This document shows, piece after piece, positions 1 to 6,912 of a stretch of 13,249 bases of DNA. The notes under the pieces are model-generated. The model was not told where the DNA came from and ran no database searches. It was given only the letters and a program-made list of their open reading frames with translations. The first letter of the stretch is position 1. Each line of letters begins with the position of its first letter. Origin of the DNA: CAZMGG01 sp964565715 (GTDB lineage: Bacteria; Planctomycetota; UBA1135; UBA2386); contig CAZMGG010000146.1 in the NCBI GenBank assembly GCA_964565715.1, positions 1 through 13,249 on the forward strand. The letters are read 5' to 3'. A program made the position numbers and the translations under genes.

Positions 1-2
1 CG

Positions 3-110
3 CTCTCGTTCGCGGAGGTCCTCGAGTGGCGGCAGGACCTGGGCCCCAACCCGCTGGTGGCCGCGCACTGCCCGGCGCTGGCGCCGCTGGCCGCAGGCGA
101 TCGGAAGTAG
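3..110 (+). CDS. C-terminal fragment of an unidentified protein
   Basis: The window opens inside a reading frame whose last 35 residues are visible and which ends with TAG at 108-110. Nearly every codon ends in G or C, as in the certain genes of this window, so it is very probably a real gene tail. The visible residues include FAEVLEWRQDLGPNP and end in AAGDRK. I recognise no domain in so short a piece and assign no function. The next gene on this strand begins 114 bp downstream. Confidence 0.6.
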   Translation, partial: LSFAEVLEWRQDLGPNPLVAAHCPALAPLAAGDRK

Positions 111-224
111 CCGTGAGGAAACGACCTTGGGCGTTGACCGCGCCGCCTTGCCGGGGGGCACCAACAACTCTTGGGTCAGTTCTCTGCCCTTGCGGGCGTG
201 CGGGCCGGGGGCAAGATCGCCGCC

Positions 225-1610
225 ATGCCGACCTCGACGCGCGAGACGTGGCAGCGCCGGCCCTGGCCGTTGCTGGCCGGGCTGCTGCTGGCCGCCGTGC
301 TGCCGGCGCAGGCGCCGGCCCCGGCCACCGCCGCACGCTTCACCATCGTCGACCACGGCTGCGGCGACGGGGCCGTGACGGCGGCGAACTTCACCCTGCA
401 TCGCCTGTGGACGGTGGCGGAGACGCACCTGCCGCTGCCCGACGAATGGCAGCCGCGCCCGGTCCACCTCCATCGCCAGGTCGCGGACTACGAGGCGGCG
501 GAGAAGGCCCGCACCGGCGGCCGCTTTGCCGCCAACCTCGCCTTCACCAGCTGGGATCCGCCAGAGAGCCACGTCGTGCTGCAGCCGATGGTGGACGATC
601 TCGCCCTGCAACGCATCGGCCTGCCGCGACAGACGCGCCTGCTGCTGCTGCACGAGGCCTCGCACCTGCTGGTCTACGCGGCGTTGCCGAACCACCGGCA
701 CCACCCGAGCTGGCTGTCGGAAGGGCTGGCCTGCTGGCTCGAGGCGCTCGCCGCCCACGATCTCGGCTGGCTGCCGGATGCCATGCAGGAACCACGGGCG
801 GCCACCTCGCTGGCGATGGTGGCGGAACTCAGCTCTGCCGGCCGCCTGCCGGCCTTCGCCGACCTGGTGCAGGATCGGGGCCTGCCCGAGGAACGCCCGC
901 GCCGCTACGCCCTCTGGGAGCAGAGCTGGGCCTTCCTGCAGCGGGAGCATCCGGCGGCGCTGGCGCGCTTCCTGCAGCAGGTCCGCGCCATGCCGGCGGG
1001 GCGGGAGCTGCCGCAGCGGCTGCCGGCGGCCCTGGAGAAGGCGCTGGGCGGGCACTGGCAAGGCATCGACCAGGCCTTCGCGACGTGGCTGCGGCGGCAG
1101 GAGCCGCAGTGGTTCGAGGCCTACCGCAGCCTCGATACCCAGTCGCTGCCCTGGGTGCAGTGCGCGTTCGGCGACCACAACGCGGTGTGCTGGCGGCGCG
1201 GCATCACGCTGCCGCGGGACTACGACGTGCAGGCCCGCTTCGAGGTGCTGTCGCGCCTTGGCGACGGCGAGCCGCAGATGAACGTGCTGCTCGATGGCCG
1301 GCCCGAAGGCTTCGTCGCCGTGCAGGTGGTGGCCGGCATCGGCGTCACCGTGCAGCGCTTCCATGCCGCGAAGCCCGACGCCGCCGCCCGCTGGGAGGTG
1401 CTCGGCCGCGCCCGCGCCGACGTGGTCCCCGGCCGTCCCGGGGAGCTGCGGGTGCGGGTGCGCGGTCCCCGCCTCACGATCGCGCTGGACGGCACGGAGC
1501 TGCTGGAACTGGACTGCGGCGCCGAGCTGCGCGCGCCCTGGGGCCTCGGCGTGCAGGCCGGCACCGCCGGGCTGTGGCACGCGTTCGCGGTGACGCCCGC
1601 CGGCGGCTGA
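225..1610 (+). CDS. secreted gluzincin-type metallopeptidase with C-terminal beta-sandwich domain
   Basis: Predicted exported zinc peptidase of 461 residues. The start at 225 is preferred over an in-frame codon at 171 because it puts a classic signal peptide at the N-terminus: Arg-rich residues 7-12, a hydrophobic core at about 15-28, and a cleavage region near PAQA. A zinc site is visible as HEASH (143-147), with Glu166 in WLSEGLACWLE as the likely third ligand 19 residues later. This is the gluzincin layout (peptidase MA-like families). Tyr228 to about His242 resembles the helix that follows in these families. From about 305 to 455 the sequence turns to alternating beta strands (for example RLTIALDGTELLELD), suggesting a concanavalin/LamG-like sandwich that may bind a substrate or polymer. 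The substrate is unknown. The ribosome binding site is weak. The next gene follows 79 bp later and may be cotranscribed. The peptidase call is firm on motifs; the C-terminal fold is inferred. Confidence 0.82.
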   Translation: MPTSTRETWQRRPWPLLAGLLLAAVLPAQAPAPATAARFTIVDHGCGDGAVTAANFTLHRLWTVAETHLPLPDEWQPRPVHLHRQVADYEAAEKARTGGRFAANLAFTSWDPPESHVVLQPMVDDLALQRIGLPRQTRLLLLHEASHLLVYAALPNHRHHPSWLSEGLACWLEALAAHDLGWLPDAMQEPRAATSLAMVAELSSAGRLPAFADLVQDRGLPEERPRRYALWEQSWAFLQREHPAALARFLQQVRAMPAGRELPQRLPAALEKALGGHWQGIDQAFATWLRRQEPQWFEAYRSLDTQSLPWVQCAFGDHNAVCWRRGITLPRDYDVQARFEVLSRLGDGEPQMNVLLDGRPEGFVAVQVVAGIGVTVQRFHAAKPDAAARWEVLGRARADVVPGRPGELRVRVRGPRLTIALDGTELLELDCGAELRAPWGLGVQAGTAGLWHAFAVTPAGG

Positions 1611-1618
1611 GCCGCCGG
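1600..1618 (+). terminator. GC hairpin with the stop codon in its loop
   Basis: CCGGCGGC (1600-1607) and GCCGCCGG (1611-1618) are perfect complements. The three loop bases are the TGA stop of the metallopeptidase gene. No T-run follows, so this would be an atypical intrinsic terminator or an mRNA-end stabiliser. Such palindromes are also easier to get by chance in DNA this GC-rich. Confidence 0.35.
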
Positions 1619-1689
1619 GCGAAGATCCGCGCCGGCGGGGCTTCCGCGGCGCGCCGGGCGCTGCATCCTGGGCAGACCCGGAGCCGCCC

Positions 1690-2448
1690 ATGCTGACCTG
1701 CCTCTGCCTCGCCGTCCTCGCCTGCCCGTCACCGCAGTCCCTGCCGCTGGTGCAGGGGCCGCAGCAGCGCTTCCTCGACTACTCCAAGGATCTCGAGCGG
1801 CCGACGGTGAGCGTGGTGATCGGCACGCTCGGCCGCTTCCAGGAGGGCAGGCGCGAGCGCCTGGAGGACGGCGCGCTGGGCGGCCCCGGCGCCCGTTCGT
1901 CGGTGAGCGGCACCCAGTTCTTCAAGGTGCCGGTGCGCACCAGCCTGCAGGTGCAGGAGGTGCTGGCCGGCGGCAAGCCCGCGCGCACCAACCTGGAGTT
2001 CGAGCTGCAGCTGGCCCGCCTGCCCGACGGCAGCGAACGCCGCCAGGTGATCGGCGGCAACGGCGCGCCGCTGGAGACGGGCGTGCAGGCGTTGTGGGTG
2101 GTGGAACTGCCCGAGAAGGGCAAGGCGCTCCAGCTGCTGCACGTGCTGCCGCGGGACCCGCGCATCGACGACGATCCGCGCGCGTTCGCCGACCTCTGCC
2201 GCGACTTCACCGCCATCAATCGCCACGTCGCCGACCTGCGGGCGGCGCTGGCTGCCCTGGAGGCGGCGCCGAAGGGCGAGCCGGGCTCCCTGCCGCGTGC
2301 CCTGGAGGGGCTGCGCCAGGTGCTGGCGGCGCGGCCGACCCTGAAGGAGCCGAAGCACGACGCGGTGCTGCAGCAGCACGCCGGACCGCTGGAGGCGCGG
2401 GCGAAGCAGGCGCTGGCGGAGCGCGACGGCGGCAAGGGGCCCGGGTAG
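1690..2448 (+). CDS. exported protein of unknown function
   Basis: Protein of 252 residues that I do not recognise. The start is supported by GGAG at 1680-1683, six bases upstream of the ATG. Residues 1-15 (MLTCLCLAVLACPSP) form a short hydrophobic leader without a clear positive N-region, running into a Pro/Gln-rich segment. The same leader style is seen at the gene starting near 4036, and suggests export. Residues about 36-125 look like beta strands (VSVVIGTLGRF, VPVRTSLQVQEVLAGG), followed by a VVELPEKGKALQLLHVLPRDPR stretch that is cut by charged turns. The last 90 residues are helical and rich in Ala, Leu and charged residues. The gene ends 13 bp before the convergent oxidoreductase gene. 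It may share a transcript with the upstream metallopeptidase, 79 bp away. I assign no function. Confidence 0.65.
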   Translation: MLTCLCLAVLACPSPQSLPLVQGPQQRFLDYSKDLERPTVSVVIGTLGRFQEGRRERLEDGALGGPGARSSVSGTQFFKVPVRTSLQVQEVLAGGKPARTNLEFELQLARLPDGSERRQVIGGNGAPLETGVQALWVVELPEKGKALQLLHVLPRDPRIDDDPRAFADLCRDFTAINRHVADLRAALAALEAAPKGEPGSLPRALEGLRQVLAARPTLKEPKHDAVLQQHAGPLEARAKQALAERDGGKGPG

Positions 2449-2461
2449 GCGACCGGCCGGC

Positions 2462-3943
2462 TCAGCCCACCGGCACCAGCTCCGGCAGCGCGAACGGCGC
2501 CCGCGCCTTGGCCCGCAGCAGCAGGTTGGCCGCCGGCGACTCCGGGAAGCGCTGCTGCACCGGGTCGAACGCGAGCCAGGGGCCGAGCGTGAGCGGCGTC
2601 CGCTCCAGATCCACCTCGTTCTGCAGCAGATGCTGCAGCAGCCTTGCGGTGGCCTCGGCGGCGCGCGGGTTCCCCGCGGCGGTGCGCGTGACCTCCGCCG
2701 GACTGGCCGCGACGCCGAGCCGCTGCGCGATCATGCCCAGGTGGCAGAGCGCGCTCGACAGGTGGCCTTCCTCGATGTCGGCGGCCAGATCCTGCTGCCG
2801 GCGGCTGCGCACCACCTCGCAGAAGTCGAGGTAGTGGCTGCGGGCGCCCTTCCAACGCTTCACCTCGCGGCCCTGCCGGTCGACGGCCACCGCGCTCTGG
2901 TAGTCGGGCAGCCGCAGCACGCCCTGCTCGCAGTGGATCACGGCGCCGACGCTGCAGCCGTGCACCTGGTCCATGCTCCTGCCCCAGTCCTTCTGGCCGG
3001 CCTTGTCGCGCGGCAGCCCGCGCACCTCGAACACGATCGGCGCCTCGGGATACTCGAGCACCACCACCTGGCTGTTGGGCGTGTCGCCGTCGTCGTCGTA
3101 GCCGAGCCGGCCGCCGACGCTCCAGACCCGGCTCGGCAGGCCCTTCGAGCCGATGCCCCAGCGGCACAGGTCCATCTGGTGGATGCCCTGGTTGCCGAGG
3201 TCGCCGTTGCCGGTCACGTGCAGCCAGTGCCAGTCGTAGTGCAGTTCTTTGCGCCGCAAAGGCAGCACCGGCGTCGGCCCGCACCACAGGTCGTAGTCGA
3301 CCGCATCGGGCACCGGCGTCGGTTCCGCCACCTTGCCGATGCCCGGCCGCGGCTTGTAGCAGAGCCCCTGGGCCCACAGGATCCGGCCGAGCCCGCCTTC
3401 CTGCAGCCACCGGAACGCGTCACGGATCGCCTGCGACGAACGGGACTGCGTGCCGGCCTGGACGATGCGGCCCTCCTGCCGCGCCGCTGCCACCATCTGC
3501 GCGCCTTCCCAGAAGTCGTGGCTCACCGGCTTCTCGACGTAGACGTCGAGGCCCGCCTGCATGGCCCACACCGTTGCCAGCGCGTGCCAGTGGTTGGGCG
3601 TGGCGATCGACAACGCGTCCAGGTCGCCCCTGGCCAGCAGTTCGCGCAGGTCCTGGTAGCCGTCCATGACCCGGCCCTGCTCCTTCTGCCGTGCGGCCTC
3701 GGCATCGAGGATCCGCCGGTCGACGTCGCACAGCGCCACCACCTGCACGTGGGGCAGCGAGGCGAGGCCCTGGACGTGGTCGCGGCCGCGGCTCTTCAGG
3801 CCGATCACGCCAACGCGCAGCGGCGCGTCCGCGGGCCGCGGCGCCACGGCCTTCGGCCCGCTGCGGCAGGCGCCGAGGCCCAGCGCCGCGCCGGCGGCGG
3901 CGGTCTGCAGGAGGAACGTGCGGCGATCCAGCGGGCGCTCCAT
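2462..3943 (-). CDS. Gfo/Idh/MocA family oxidoreductase, Tat-exported lipoprotein
   Basis: Predicted NAD(P)-dependent oxidoreductase of 493 residues, likely acting on a sugar or sugar derivative outside the cytoplasm. The start at 3943 is chosen because it begins with a twin-arginine leader, DRRTFLLQTAAAG (6-18), followed by a lipobox LGAC with Cys26. An upstream in-frame extension to 4099 would bury this signal and run into the divergent gene. The Rossmann fold begins at RVGVIGLKSRG (43-53), with the nucleotide-binding glycines G45, G48 and G53, then an acidic CDVD turn (72-75). The family hallmark EKP is at 137-139. GDLGNQGIHQMDLCRWG (247-263) supplies the usual catalytic-region His255 and Asp258. 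Length and domain order fit the family. A relative, the Zymomonas glucose-fructose oxidoreductase, is also Tat-exported with bound cofactor. The gene diverges from the PmoA-family gene with 92 bp between starts. The substrate cannot be read from sequence. Confidence 0.9.
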   Translation of the reverse strand: MERPLDRRTFLLQTAAAGAALGLGACRSGPKAVAPRPADAPLRVGVIGLKSRGRDHVQGLASLPHVQVVALCDVDRRILDAEAARQKEQGRVMDGYQDLRELLARGDLDALSIATPNHWHALATVWAMQAGLDVYVEKPVSHDFWEGAQMVAAARQEGRIVQAGTQSRSSQAIRDAFRWLQEGGLGRILWAQGLCYKPRPGIGKVAEPTPVPDAVDYDLWCGPTPVLPLRRKELHYDWHWLHVTGNGDLGNQGIHQMDLCRWGIGSKGLPSRVWSVGGRLGYDDDGDTPNSQVVVLEYPEAPIVFEVRGLPRDKAGQKDWGRSMDQVHGCSVGAVIHCEQGVLRLPDYQSAVAVDRQGREVKRWKGARSHYLDFCEVVRSRRQQDLAADIEEGHLSSALCHLGMIAQRLGVAASPAEVTRTAAGNPRAAEATARLLQHLLQNEVDLERTPLTLGPWLAFDPVQQRFPESPAANLLLRAKARAPFALPELVPVG

Positions 3944-4035
3944 GGCGCGCCACTCTACGCCGGGGCAGAACCGTGGCCAGCGTGAGGTGGCCTGCGATAC
4001 AACCAGACCGTCCGATTCCGCATCGGAGGAACGCC
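3944..4035. promoter_or_regulatory. shared divergent promoter region
   Basis: These 92 bp separate two divergent starts and must hold both promoters if neither gene is read from further away. On the minus strand, TAGAGT lies 8 bases before the oxidoreductase start, with a TGGCCA hexamer 16 bases further upstream. This would imply a very short leader, and no Shine-Dalgarno sequence is visible there. On the plus strand, GGAGGA at 4025-4030 is a clear ribosome binding site. The promoter hexamers are weak matches and only suggestive. Confidence 0.35.
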
Positions 4036-5817
4036 GTGACCATGCTCGTCTGCGCCCTGCTCCTCTGCCTGCCGCCGCAGGATCCCACCCCGCCCGCACC
4101 GCAGCCCCGCTTCTGCCACCTGGCCGAGGCGCAGCCCCCAGGCGAGGACTTCGCCGCCCTGCGCCTTGCCTTCACCGCCGCCAATCCCGGCTACGACCTG
4201 CAATGGCTGCCGGCCTGCGCCGGCGTTGCCGGCGGGCCCCTGCCGCGGGTGCTGTTCGTACAGAACGGTCAGGCGAAGGCCTCCGTCGGCGACCGCGAAG
4301 CCGTCGAGGTGGGGCCAGGCGACCTGCTCCTGCTCCGTCCCGAGCAGGGCCTCGTGTTCACCGGCACGCCGGACCTGCTCTCGGTCACCGTGCCCGAGCC
4401 GTTCCCCGCCGAGCTGCCCGCCGTGATCCGGCCCGACCACGACCCGCGCATCGCCGACACGCCCGGCGGTTGCGCCAACGAGGCCCAGGCCTACCGCCGC
4501 CTCGCGCTCACCTGGGACGGCCGCAACGGGCCCTACCAGTACCGCACGCTCAATGCGCACCGCGTCAACATCCGCGACTCGTTCACCCACTATCACCCCC
4601 TCGAGGGCGGCTTCGCCGAGTTCTACCTGGTGCAGGGCGTGCTGCCCGGCGCGCGCCTGCTCACCGGCAGCGCCGCCGCGGTGGAACGCGCCGCCGAGCT
4701 GGACACCGCGGCGGCGAAGACCCTGCTGACCCGCACGCCGCTGCGCCGCGGGGACCTGGTCTACCTGCCGCGCGGGGTCGTGCATCGCGGTCTCGGCGGC
4801 GTGCTGGCCCACGTCATCACCGCGCCGGGCTTCGTGCCCGGCGCCGAGCTGCCGGTCGACGCGGCGCTGCACGCGCTGCGGCAGCGCCTGTCCTTGACCG
4901 AGGAGGAGCTGCCGGTGCACCTGCCCGGCGCGCCGTTCGTCAGCGTGCGGCCCGACCAGGGCGAACTCTGCATCGAGGTCGACGGCGAGCCGTTCACCCG
5001 CTACCGCTGGCAGCAGGCGCCGCGGCCGTGCTTCTGGCCGGTGCTGGGGCCCGGCGGCACGCCGGTGACGCGCGCGTTCCCGCTCGGCGAGCAGGCCGGC
5101 GGGAGCAAGGATCATCCGCACCACGTGTCGCTGTGGTGCACCCACGGCGCGGTGGACGGGCTGGACTTCTGGGCCGGCAAGGGCACGGCGCTGGTGCACG
5201 GCGAGCCCGAGGAACTGCAGTCAGGGCCGGGGGTGGCCGGGTTCTCGGTGGCGACCCGTTGGATCGTGCGCGGCGAGGACGGCGCCGAGCGGCTCGTGCT
5301 GCGCGACCGGCGGCGCTGGCGGATCGGTGCGACGCGCCGGGAGCGGACGATCGACCTGGATCTGGAGCTGCAGGCCGGGCCGGAGGCGCCGGTGACGCTG
5401 GGCGACACCAAGGAGGGGTTCTTCGCGATGCGGGTGGCGGATGCGCTGCGGGTGGAGGGGGATGGGGCTTCTGGGGCGCTGGTGGACAGCGAGGGCCGGG
5501 CCGGCAAGGCGGTGTGGGGCCAGCGCGCGCGCTGGATCCATGCCAGCGGCACGGTGGGGGAGCACACGGTCGGCGTGGCGCTGATCGACCATCCGCAGAA
5601 CCTGCGGCACCCGACCACCTGGCACGCGCGGACGTACGGTCTGCTGGCGGCCAATCCGTTCGGTGTTCACGACTTCACCGGCAGCCCGAAGGGCAGCGGC
5701 GACCACGTGATCCCGGCCGGCGGTGTGTTGCGGCTGCGGTATCGGGTGCTGGTGTATGGCGGCGAGCCCGATGCGGAACGGGTCGAGCGGGCGGCGGCGG
5801 ACTTCGCGGGGCGGTGA
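4036..5817 (+). CDS. exported double-cupin / PmoA-family (DUF6807-type) fusion protein
   Basis: Protein of 593 residues. GTG at 4036 lies five bases after GGAGGA. ATG at 4042 (591 residues, used for numbering here) is the alternative, eleven bases away. Residues 1-12 are a short hydrophobic leader followed by a Pro-rich stretch, suggesting export. Residues about 66-118 look like a first cupin without metal ligands. About 175-265 look like a second cupin with HYH (183-185), Glu193 and GDLVYLPRGVVH (237-248), matching cupin motifs 1 and 2. From about 305 to 591 the sequence matches the PmoA family: DHPHH (357-361), GLDFWAGKG (373-381), DTKEGFFAMRVAD (455-467), DHP (517-519), HPTTWHAR (523-530). 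The family name is historical; nothing here suggests a methane monooxygenase. PmoA-family genes commonly sit beside Gfo/Idh/MocA genes in Planctomycetota, as here, so a role in carbohydrate breakdown is likely but the reaction is unknown. Confidence 0.85.
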   Translation: MTMLVCALLLCLPPQDPTPPAPQPRFCHLAEAQPPGEDFAALRLAFTAANPGYDLQWLPACAGVAGGPLPRVLFVQNGQAKASVGDREAVEVGPGDLLLLRPEQGLVFTGTPDLLSVTVPEPFPAELPAVIRPDHDPRIADTPGGCANEAQAYRRLALTWDGRNGPYQYRTLNAHRVNIRDSFTHYHPLEGGFAEFYLVQGVLPGARLLTGSAAAVERAAELDTAAAKTLLTRTPLRRGDLVYLPRGVVHRGLGGVLAHVITAPGFVPGAELPVDAALHALRQRLSLTEEELPVHLPGAPFVSVRPDQGELCIEVDGEPFTRYRWQQAPRPCFWPVLGPGGTPVTRAFPLGEQAGGSKDHPHHVSLWCTHGAVDGLDFWAGKGTALVHGEPEELQSGPGVAGFSVATRWIVRGEDGAERLVLRDRRRWRIGATRRERTIDLDLELQAGPEAPVTLGDTKEGFFAMRVADALRVEGDGASGALVDSEGRAGKAVWGQRARWIHASGTVGEHTVGVALIDHPQNLRHPTTWHARTYGLLAANPFGVHDFTGSPKGSGDHVIPAGGVLRLRYRVLVYGGEPDAERVERAAADFAGR

Positions 5818-5929
5818 GGGCGCATGGGTGGAGTCGTCGAGGTATGGCCTGCCGCGGCGATGGGCATGGCGGTGCGGCTCAGGCGGGCACGGCCGCGGAA
5901 GCGTGGAAGGCAAGGGATCGGCATGAATC

Positions 5930-5946
5930 AGCCCCAGAACGGGGCT
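5930..5946 (+). terminator. probable hairpin terminator or attenuator
   Basis: AGCCCC (5930-5935) pairs perfectly with GGGGCT (5941-5946) around a five-base loop, AGAAC, and is followed by TGTTAA. The stem is compact and GC-rich but the T-run is weak. It sits 112 bp past the stop of the PmoA-family gene and just before the candidate promoter of the next unit, where a terminator is expected. Confidence 0.45.
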
Positions 5947-5984
5947 TGTTAAGAGGAGAAACGCCCGAGCAGAATAATTCGGTT

Positions 5985-5993
5985 TGCTATGGT
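5985..5993 (+). promoter_or_regulatory. possible extended -10 promoter element
   Basis: TGCTATGGT reads as TGN plus a four-of-six match to TATAAT, in the most AT-rich stretch of the gap. No -35 hexamer is visible at the usual distance. It would start transcription near 6000, some 47 bases before the small frame at 6047 and upstream of the sigma-like gene. Confidence 0.25.
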
Positions 5994-6046
5994 GTGTTCG
6001 GGTGCGGGATCGGGTATAGGGAGAGCTACTCGCCGAAGGAGGCTCG

Positions 6047-6298
6047 ATGTCGTTGCTCGCCCGCGCGCGATCCCTTCCCTTCCCTTCCCTTCCCTTCCCT
6101 TCCCTTCCAGAAGGAGTGGAAGCTGCAGCGCCCTGCCCTACTGCACAGCAACGAGGAGCCTTGCTGCAGCAGCCCGCTGACCTGCAGGCCTCCTTCCGGA
6201 CGAAGACTGCAGCGTCTCGGGCACCGCAGTGGCGCACCTCGGGAGGGATGCCGACGGTGCCGACGCCGGCATGGGGCATGGGGCACGGGATGGGCTGA
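6047..6298 (+). CDS. doubtful small ORF carrying a pentanucleotide repeat
   Basis: A frame of 83 residues starting with ATG four bases after AAGGAGG, one of the strongest ribosome binding sites in the window. Residues 9-21 are encoded by the TCCCT tract and read LPFPS repeats. The rest has low complexity and resembles no family I know. Because the repeat unit is five bases, gain or loss of a unit would shift the frame. One extra unit would move it to a frame that stays open to a TGA at 6360-6362, overlapping the ATG at 6362 of the sigma-like gene. It could be a leader ORF, a phase-variable gene or chance; the ribosome binding site is the only positive evidence. Confidence 0.25.
   Translation: MSLLARARSLPFPSLPFPSLPEGVEAAAPCPTAQQRGALLQQPADLQASFRTKTAASRAPQWRTSGGMPTVPTPAWGMGHGMG
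6071..6108 (+). repeat. pentanucleotide tandem repeat (TCCCT)7 plus TCC
   Basis: Seven perfect TCCCT units and a partial eighth. The minus strand carries seven GGG tracts separated by AA, a sequence able to form a G-quadruplex. Pentanucleotide tracts of this purity are prone to slipped-strand changes in copy number. Confidence 0.95.
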
Positions 6299-6355
6299 AC
6301 ACCTCGCCGACCGGTTGGATGGCTTCTCGATGCTGGCCGCCCCTTCGAGGCGTGG

Positions 6356-6871
6356 GTGGTGATGGCCCCACATCCCCCTCTCGGGCCAGTTCAGGAGCCG
6401 GACTGGCCTGCCATCGGGGCCCAGGTTCGGCGGACCCTGAACCGATTGCTGCGGGCGCCACGGGAATGGCTAGAGGATGTCGTCCAGGATGCCCTGTTGT
6501 GCATGGTGATCCTGTCGGACAGCGGCGCACGAATCAACAACCACGTAGCTTTCGGGGTGGCCTTCGCTACGAAGCGCTGGATCGACGAGCAGCGGCAGCG
6601 CCGGCGTCGCGTAGAGCGACTGGAGCCAGACCTCGACGAATGGGAGCGAGAAGATCAGGCCGGTGCGGTCCAGTGGCCAGCCTTGCTGCAGGAGCAGGGA
6701 TGGGAGCCTACCGCGGCTTGGTGCCGCATCCTCGATGCGATCGCAAGTGGTGCCCACGGAACGAATAAGATCGCCGATGCGCTCGGGCTGCACAGGAAGA
6801 CGATTCAAGAGAGCCGGAGGAGGCTGCGGCAATGGCTGCGAGAAAAGCTGGATCCACCCCCGGCCCCCTGA
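6356..6871 (+). CDS. ECF-like RNA polymerase sigma factor (divergent)
   Basis: Protein of 171 residues resembling a minimal sigma-70 family factor with regions 2 and 4. Possible starts are GTG 6356, GTG 6359 and ATG 6362; GAGG at 6347-6350 fits the two GTGs better. The N-terminal helix pair (about 16-52) contains WLEDVVQDALL, aligning with the DAEDLVQEVFL core-binding segment of ECF factors. ATKRWIDEQRQRRRR (71-85) resembles region 2.4, the -10-recognising helix. After an acidic linker, GTNKIADALGLHRKTIQESR (135-154) is a helix-turn-helix like region 4. The predicted role is promoter selection by RNA polymerase, probably including its own island. The two genes downstream on the same strand may be targets or partners. 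GC is visibly lower than in the flanking genes. Because similarity is limited to these segments, a sigma-like DNA-binding protein of another kind is possible. Confidence 0.65.
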   Translation: MVMAPHPPLGPVQEPDWPAIGAQVRRTLNRLLRAPREWLEDVVQDALLCMVILSDSGARINNHVAFGVAFATKRWIDEQRQRRRRVERLEPDLDEWEREDQAGAVQWPALLQEQGWEPTAAWCRILDAIASGAHGTNKIADALGLHRKTIQESRRRLRQWLREKLDPPPAP

Positions 6872-6912
6872 GCGACTACATTGAATGAATGCGAAACCGA
6901 GTCTCCCTTCGG

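Larger units (their letters stand above)
5818..6355. other. 538-bp gap between certain genes, regulatory-looking
   Basis: No certain gene lies here. In order it holds a GC hairpin (5930-5946), the most AT-rich patch of the gap with a possible extended -10 (about 5970-5993), a strong ribosome binding site AAGGAGG (6036-6042) before a doubtful small frame, a TCCCT repeat tract (6071-6108), four CTGCAG palindromes between 6123 and 6212, and three copies of a GGCATGG-like heptamer at 6268-6288 (the third has C for T). It marks the boundary between the high-GC genes on the left and the lower-GC island on the right. Confidence 0.6.

Noticed and set aside
127..165. TTGACC at 134-139 as a -35 box for the metallopeptidase gene
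   Set aside because: No -10-like hexamer lies 16-18 bases downstream, so the single hexamer is not enough.
26..1696. A long open frame (556 residues) overlapping the metallopeptidase in another plus-strand frame
   Set aside because: Composition is Arg/Ala/Gly/Pro-rich without motifs, and it overlaps a frame with a signal peptide and an HEASH site. Long spurious frames are expected at this GC content.
4036..5817. Reading the PmoA-family label as a particulate methane monooxygenase subunit
   Set aside because: The protein has cupin and DHPHH/HPTTWHAR-type motifs and no membrane-helix bundle. The label is a historical family name.
6071..6108. CRISPR array or mobile-element end at the repeat tract
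   Set aside because: The units are five bases with no spacers, and no transposase or cas gene is nearby. It is a simple-sequence repeat.
3666..6362. An 898-residue plus-strand frame across the PmoA-family gene
   Set aside because: It is a shadow of the PmoA-family gene in another frame and shows no domain. Only its last part matters, as the frame that an extra TCCCT unit would open.
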